From: JACQGZ01 sp036004665
GTDB lineage: Bacteria; Sysuimicrobiota; Sysuimicrobiia; Sysuimicrobiales; Humicultoraceae
Direction of reading: 5' to 3'
Assembly (NCBI GenBank): GCA_036004665.1
Contig: DASYRG010000087.1
Span: 1-36,010, forward strand
Length of the DNA: 36,010 nucleotides
The notes below the pieces were generated by a model, which did not search any database, was not told the DNA's origin, and saw nothing but the letters and a program-made list of their open reading frames with translations. Below are positions 31,885-36,010 of this stretch, piece by piece; the stretch's first letter is position 1, and the number at the start of each line of letters is the position of its first letter. Position numbers and translations under genes: made by a program.

Positions 31885-32918
31885 AGCCGCTGTCCCTCCG
31901 CGTTGAAGAGGTGGAGGCGATCCGGATCATAGCCGACGCCGACGTTGCTGCCCACCGCCGGCCGGCGGTCCTCGGCGATGAGCACTTTGACCCCGACGCC
32001 GCCCGCGTCCAGCGTGACCAGCGCCTCGCGGCCCAGCGGTTCGACCACGAGCACCTGCGCCGGCAGCTCTCCTCCCAGCCGCATGTCCTCCGGCCGGACG
32101 CCCAGGATCCCCGCCCCCTTCGCCGTAGTGCGCAGCGGCAGCCGTACGCCGTTGGCCGCGAAGTGTCCGTCCTCGAAGGTGCCTTTCAACAGGTTCATCG
32201 GTGGATGACCTACGAACCCGGCCACGAACGCGTTGGCCGGGCGTGCGTAGAGTTCGTCGGGCGACGCGAACTGTTGCAGTTCGCCTACCGAGAAAGCGGC
32301 GACGCGGTCGGCCATGGCCAGCGCCTCCGCCTGATCGTGCGTGACCAGGATGGAGGTCACCCCCAGCTCCTGCTGCAGCCGCCTGATCTCCGCGCGCGCC
32401 TGGATCCGGATCTGCGCGTCCAGGTTGGAGAGCGGCTCGTCGAGCAACAGCACCTGCGGCTCCTTCACCAGAGCCCGCGCCAGCGCGGCGCGCTGCTGCT
32501 GGCCCCCTGACACCGAGGCCGGCCGGCGGTCCAGGACATGGGCGATGCCCAGGAGCTCCGCCGTCTGCCGGACCGTCTGCCGCGTCTCGCGCTCGGCGGT
32601 CTTCTTCAGGCGCAGCGGGAAGGCGATGTTGTCGAAGAGGGTGAGATGCGGATAGAGCGCGTACGATTGGAAGACCATCCCGACGTCGCGGTCGCGCGGG
32701 TGGAGATGATCGACGCGGCGGTCGTCGAACCAGATCTCTCCTTCCGTGGGCACGTAGATGCCGGCCACCATCAGGAGCGTTGTGGTTTTGCCGCAGCCTG
32801 AGGGGCCAAGGAAGGCGACGAGCTCACCTGCCCGCACGTCCAGGTCGAGGGCCTTCAGAGCGACGACCTTGCCGAAGGACTTGCTCAACCCCTGCAGGCG
32901 GACCGGAATGCCTTTCAT
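31881..32918 (-). CDS. ABC importer ATPase, UgpC/MalK type
   Basis: A 345-residue CUT1-family ATPase. Walker A is GPSGCGKTT at 38-46, the Q-loop lies in GMVFQSYALYPHLTLFDNI, the signature is VSGGQQQRAALARAL, Walker B is LLLDEPLSNLDAQIR, and the switch His is in ILVTHDQAEALAMADRV. After residue 235 comes the C-terminal TOBE/OB regulatory region (LGVRPEDMRLGGELPAQVLVVEPLG), as in MalK and UgpC. ATG 32918 overlaps the permease stop (ATGA), and the frame upstream is non-homologous. It energises import through the two permeases. Its stop overlaps the second GDPD's CTG. Confidence 0.94.
   Translation of the reverse strand: MKGIPVRLQGLSKSFGKVVALKALDLDVRAGELVAFLGPSGCGKTTTLLMVAGIYVPTEGEIWFDDRRVDHLHPRDRDVGMVFQSYALYPHLTLFDNIAFPLRLKKTAERETRQTVRQTAELLGIAHVLDRRPASVSGGQQQRAALARALVKEPQVLLLDEPLSNLDAQIRIQARAEIRRLQQELGVTSILVTHDQAEALAMADRVAAFSVGELQQFASPDELYARPANAFVAGFVGHPPMNLLKGTFEDGHFAANGVRLPLRTTAKGAGILGVRPEDMRLGGELPAQVLVVEPLGREALVTLDAGGVGVKVLIAEDRRPAVGSNVGVGYDPDRLHLFNAEGQRL
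31894..31899 (-). promoter_or_regulatory. Ribosome binding site supporting the CTG start of the second GDPD
   Basis: The minus strand reads GGAGGG, 9 bases before CTG 31884, inside the end of the ATPase gene. No other start candidate upstream of the HR motif has a comparable site. Confidence 0.5.
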
Positions 32919-33739
32919 CCTTTGACCCCGCCTCCGTAGATGTTCAGCAGGTAGCGCTGGCCCAGGACGAACAGCAGCAGGACCGGTAGAGCGTAGAAGA
33001 GCCCCACCGCCGCAGCCATACCGTAGTCGGCGAAGGCTTCGGTGAGGAAGCTCTGCAGGTAAGTCGCCATCATCGCCCGCTGGCTCGAGACGATGAGGGT
33101 GAACGGCAGAATGAATTCCCCCCAGGCTGAGAGCAGAGCGAAGGTGCCGAGCGCGAGCAGCCCCGGGCGCACGAGCGGGAAGGCGACCTTCCAGAACACG
33201 GTCCACCGCGACATGCCGTCGACGAGCGCGGCCATCTCCATATCCCAGGAGAGATAGTCGAAGAACCCTTTCATCAGCCAGATCCCCAGTGGCAGCTCGA
33301 GGGAGGCCTTGACGAGGATGACGCCGATGAGCGTATCGAACAACCCGAGGAGACGCAGCATGTAGAAGATAGCGATGATCAGGCTGACCGCGGGAAAGGC
33401 GTGCAGGACGAGCACCAGCCCAAGGTAAACGGCGCGCCCGGGAAAGGACATCCGGGAGATCGCGTAGGCGGCCATCGAGGCGATGATCACCTCGAGCGCG
33501 GCGACCAGCACCGCGAAGAGGGCCGTATTGAGCAGAGGCACGTAGATCGGCGGCCGCCCGCCGACCCCTTGCGACAGAAACCGCCAGTTCTCCAACGTCG
33601 GCCGGCCGACGGGGAGGAGCCCGTGGATCTTGTCGAATACCCCGCTCAGCAAAAGCCAGATCAATCCCGCGGCAATAGGTAGGCTCAATACAGCCACCCC
33701 CAGAGCGACGAGCCGCCAGCGGGGAGGCAACAAAGGCAT
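32915..33739 (-). CDS. ABC importer permease, UgpE/MalG type
   Basis: A 274-residue inner-membrane permease of the CUT1 family with about six helices. The coupling (EAA-type) loop is MEMAALVDGMSRWTVFWKVAFPLVRPG near 182-208, and a typical SAWGEFILPFTLIVSS follows. The short basic N-terminus and single early helix then a periplasmic loop (GRPTLENWRFLSQ) match MalG/UgpE. ATG 33739 overlaps the upstream permease stop (TGATG). It forms the transmembrane channel with the MalF/UgpA-type partner. Confidence 0.93.
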   Translation of the reverse strand: MPLLPPRWRLVALGVAVLSLPIAAGLIWLLLSGVFDKIHGLLPVGRPTLENWRFLSQGVGGRPPIYVPLLNTALFAVLVAALEVIIASMAAYAISRMSFPGRAVYLGLVLVLHAFPAVSLIIAIFYMLRLLGLFDTLIGVILVKASLELPLGIWLMKGFFDYLSWDMEMAALVDGMSRWTVFWKVAFPLVRPGLLALGTFALLSAWGEFILPFTLIVSSQRAMMATYLQSFLTEAFADYGMAAAVGLFYALPVLLLFVLGQRYLLNIYGGGVKG

Positions 33740-34692
33740 CAGTTCACCTCAACCTTCGGTTCTGCCACCAACGCGCGGTAGTTGAAGATCCGCAGGTAGA
33801 AGATGGACACGACGATGCCGATCAGGACGAGGAAAGCGGCCATTGCTGCACCCAGCCCAAACTGCACGTTTCCCGAGTAGTTGGAGAGCGCCAGCTTGTA
33901 GGCGTGCAGCGACCAAACGGTGGTCGTGTAGAAGCCGGGCCCTCCATCGGTCAGCAGGAGGATGTACTCGAACGAGGTCAGCAGTGAGAGCGTCTGGTAC
34001 GCCGTCACGAACATGATCGGCCACTTCAGCATTGGCAGGACGACGCGCCGTACCGTCTGGTTTGCCGTGGCCCCGTCAACCGCCGCAGCGTAGAAGAGAT
34101 CGTTGGGGATGGATCGGATGGCGGAGGTGAAGATGAGCATCCCAAAGGATGCTCCGACTAGGCCGTTGGCCAGGATGAGGACGGTCCATGGCTGAGCGCC
34201 GATCCAGTTCCGGGAGAGCCCCGTGAGATCGCTGACCAGTCCGAAGGGCGCCTCGCGGGTGAGTCCCTGCCAGATCAGCACGTACACGACCGGGGGCATG
34301 ATGCGGGGCAGCAACCAGAGTGCCCGAATCTGGTCTCCGTAGCGCTGCCGGACGGAGGTACTCAGGAGCGCCAGCAGCAGCCCCATGCCGACGTTGAAGG
34401 CCAGCGTGAACACGACATAGCGGGCGGTGTTGCCCAGGATCTTGGGGAGGAAGGGGTCTCCCAGGAGGGCTCGATAGTTCGCCAGCCCGATCCACTGTGG
34501 GTGACGGAAGGTGATGACAGAGATGTTGGTGAGGGACAGATAGAGCGTCGTCACCACCGGGACGAGAAAGAAGAGGAAGATGAGAACGGTGGCCGGCAGC
34601 AGGAAGACTGCCGGCCACCCATACCGCCCAACCAGCCGCCCGACGCCGGCCGCCCGTTGCTCGGGAGCTGCAGCGGCGACGCTGCGGGCCAC
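33739..34692 (-). CDS. ABC importer permease, UgpA/MalF type
   Basis: A 317-residue membrane protein of the CUT1 family. After a basic, Ala-rich N-terminus the first helix is AVFLLPATVLIFLFFLVPVVTTLYLSL; the periplasmic TFRHPQWIGLANYRALLGDPFLPKILGNT is typical of UgpA/MalF N-terminal parts. The coupling loop is YAAAVDGATANQTVRRVVLPMLKWP near 203-226. Later LLTSFEYILLLTDGGPGFYTTTVWSLHAYKLAL is the usual substrate-channel helix region. GTG 34692 lies 6 bases after the binding-protein stop. Confidence 0.93.
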   Translation of the reverse strand: MARSVAAAAPEQRAAGVGRLVGRYGWPAVFLLPATVLIFLFFLVPVVTTLYLSLTNISVITFRHPQWIGLANYRALLGDPFLPKILGNTARYVVFTLAFNVGMGLLLALLSTSVRQRYGDQIRALWLLPRIMPPVVYVLIWQGLTREAPFGLVSDLTGLSRNWIGAQPWTVLILANGLVGASFGMLIFTSAIRSIPNDLFYAAAVDGATANQTVRRVVLPMLKWPIMFVTAYQTLSLLTSFEYILLLTDGGPGFYTTTVWSLHAYKLALSNYSGNVQFGLGAAMAAFLVLIGIVVSIFYLRIFNYRALVAEPKVEVN

Positions 34693-34698
34693 TGGTGG

Positions 34699-36010
34699 TT
34701 ACTCGATGACGATCTGCGCGCCGATCGTGCGCTGCATCTCGGCCGCGACCAAATCCACCGCCTGTTCGGGTGTGGCCTGCCCGGCCTCTACCGCGGAGAT
34801 CCCGCGGTAGATCGCGTCCTGCCACTTGGGCAGGTCCGGGTGCGGCGGCGCGAAGCTGGTGTAGTTGAGCAAATAGCTGACATCCTTTAGGAAGCGGTCA
34901 GTGATGGCGCGCGCGGTGAAGCGCAGCACTGGAAGATGGTTGCTGCCCACGGCGTGCCTGGCGTCGAGGTCAGGCACAGTCGTGAAGGCCAGCAGACGCA
35001 GCGCCAGATCCTTGTTCTTCGAGCTGGCGGCGATCGTGTAGACCTGGGGGTTGGAGAGGGTGATCGCGGGACCACCCTTCCTGTGGGATGGGTGCGGAGC
35101 GAAGCCAATGTTCGCCCAGAGCCAGGCCTCGCCGCCCTTGTCTCTCAGCCACTCTCTCTCCATCTCGGCCCACTGCCAGGTGCCGCCGGAGAAGAAGAGC
35201 ACCTTCCCGTCGGTCACGGGGCCGAGGAAGCGGTTCCAGTCCCCGTTGAGCCTGTCTTTCTCGATGACCCCTGCGTCAACTCCCGTCTTCAGCCAGCGGA
35301 AGTAGCGCAGTCCTGCCTCCTTGTTGAAGACGAGTTTGCCGCTCTGGGCGTCGTAGTCGCGTCCCCCGAAGGAGCGGTACCACTGCCCGAAATCCACGCC
35401 GTTGACCGGACGGTGGTAGTAGCCCTTGCCCGCCTCGATGACGTTCTTCGTGCGCGCTTCTCTCGCGGTCGCCATCACGTCGTCCCAGGTGAACTCGCCG
35501 CGGGAGATTTTCTGGGGAAGCTCAGCAATCTGCTGGTCCGTCCAGCCGAGACGCTTCAGCAGCGCCTTGTTGAAGTAGAGCGGCCGCGCCTCGGTGTCCT
35601 GGGGAATGCCATAGATCTTGCCCTTGTACCGCGCGGCATTCCACAGGGACGGGATGACGTCGTCGAACTGGTTGTACTTGGGGATCTGGTCGTCAAGGGG
35701 CGTGAGGAAATTCCCCGCGGCCCAGGTGGGAATGAGAAATCCCTGGACCTGGAAGATGTCGGGCGCGTCTCCGCTCTGGAACGCCAGCAGGGCGCGGCGC
35801 AGGTACGAGTCCCAGTTGGTGGTGTCGAAGGAGCCCTCGACCTTCACCTGAATTCCTGCGCCCTCTCTGCGGAGCGCCGCGTTCAGGCGCTCTGCGGCCG
35901 TCTGAACGTTCGTAAACCGCGTGATGGACGGGTTGTCAGGTCCCATCGTCCAGACCTTCAGGGTGACGGTGCGCGGCGCCTGTGCGCCTACCGGCGACAG
36001 GGTAAACGCC
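34699..36010 (-). CDS. ABC importer extracellular solute-binding protein, family 1 (partial, 5' end outside)
   Basis: At least 436 codons up to the right window edge; the start and most of the signal peptide lie outside. The visible N-terminus is the tail of a signal peptide (AFTLSPVGAQA) before PRTVTLKVWTMGPDNPS. Family-1 binding-protein features are the opening KVWTMG strand, LLAFQSGDAPDIFQVQGFLIPTWAAG, YGIPQDTEARPLYFNKALLKRLGW and GGPAITLSNPQVYTIAASSKNKDLALRLLAF. It is the first of five genes (SBP, two permeases, ATPase, GDPD). The linked GDPDs and GlpD point to a glycerol-phosphate or glycerophosphodiester ligand, but the ligand cannot be read from the sequence. ATG 35946 is internal and would lose the signal. 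Confidence 0.92.
   Translation of the reverse strand, partial: AFTLSPVGAQAPRTVTLKVWTMGPDNPSITRFTNVQTAAERLNAALRREGAGIQVKVEGSFDTTNWDSYLRRALLAFQSGDAPDIFQVQGFLIPTWAAGNFLTPLDDQIPKYNQFDDVIPSLWNAARYKGKIYGIPQDTEARPLYFNKALLKRLGWTDQQIAELPQKISRGEFTWDDVMATAREARTKNVIEAGKGYYHRPVNGVDFGQWYRSFGGRDYDAQSGKLVFNKEAGLRYFRWLKTGVDAGVIEKDRLNGDWNRFLGPVTDGKVLFFSGGTWQWAEMEREWLRDKGGEAWLWANIGFAPHPSHRKGGPAITLSNPQVYTIAASSKNKDLALRLLAFTTVPDLDARHAVGSNHLPVLRFTARAITDRFLKDVSYLLNYTSFAPPHPDLPKWQDAIYRGISAVEAGQATPEQAVDLVAAEMQRTIGAQIVIE

Noticed and set aside
1..36010. Search for tRNA, rRNA, CRISPR, insertion sequences, integrases or phage genes
   Set aside because: No matching cores, repeat-spacer arrays, transposase motifs or terminal repeats were found by reading both strands; small RNAs cannot be excluded.

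Overview
The window is GC-rich bacterial chromosomal DNA (about two-thirds G+C by eye). About 26 genes are packed tightly into short transcription units, with many GTG starts and many stop/start overlaps (ATGA, GTGA, TGATG). I see no rRNA, tRNA, CRISPR array, insertion sequence, prophage gene or integrase. The gene mix (TAXI-type TRAP transporter, Aquifex-type aconitase, DUF1800/DUF1501 pair, Xaa-Pro-peptidase-like M24 protein, CUT1 sugar-type ABC transporter) suits a free-living heterotroph from a poorly sampled high-GC lineage. I cannot name the phylum from sequence alone.

Layout. Positions 1-114 hold the tail of an unidentified gene. On the minus strand, 216-4296 is a TRAP-TAXI uptake operon (binding protein, DUF1850, fused permease, DUF1844), with aconitase just upstream at 4432-6387. 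A small membrane-anchored coiled-coil gene (6521-6862) points the other way. From about 12.3 kb down to 6.9 kb runs a minus-strand unit of overlapping genes: 5' nuclease, URO-D-like protein, ABC exporter ATPase, ABC-2 permease and a Kef-type antiporter. Upstream of it, still on the minus strand, are a GNAT acetyltransferase, an M24 protein with an altered metal site, and a small beta-rich protein. From 14.8 to 22 kb the plus strand carries DUF1800 and DUF1501, then an inositol-monophosphatase-like gene, an acyl-CoA ligase broken by an apparent one-base deletion, and a 12-repeat NHL lipoprotein. The minus strand from 24.7 to 22.0 kb carries an epimerase-like protein, galactokinase and RidA.

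The right third (24.8-36 kb) is the most coherent part. An orphan molybdenum hydroxylase large subunit is followed on the plus strand by a glycerophosphodiester phosphodiesterase (GDPD), a glycerol-3-phosphate dehydrogenase and a sulfatase-fold enzyme whose nucleophile position is Thr. Converging on them from the right edge is a minus-strand ABC importer (binding protein, two permeases, UgpC/MalK-type ATPase) ending in a second, divergent GDPD. The two arms meet tail to tail with a 39-bp overlap. Together they look like an uptake and breakdown system for glycerophosphodiesters or related phosphorylated glycerol compounds: import, release of glycerol-3-phosphate, then oxidation to dihydroxyacetone phosphate. 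The substrate is inferred from context only.

Two genes (the 5' nuclease and the second GDPD) encode convincing family N-termini upstream of their first ATG, GTG or TTG. In the GDPD a CTG with a well-placed Shine-Dalgarno sequence is the best start. Similar TAGAAT/TAGAAC hexamers lie just before the first gene of several units and may be -10 elements.
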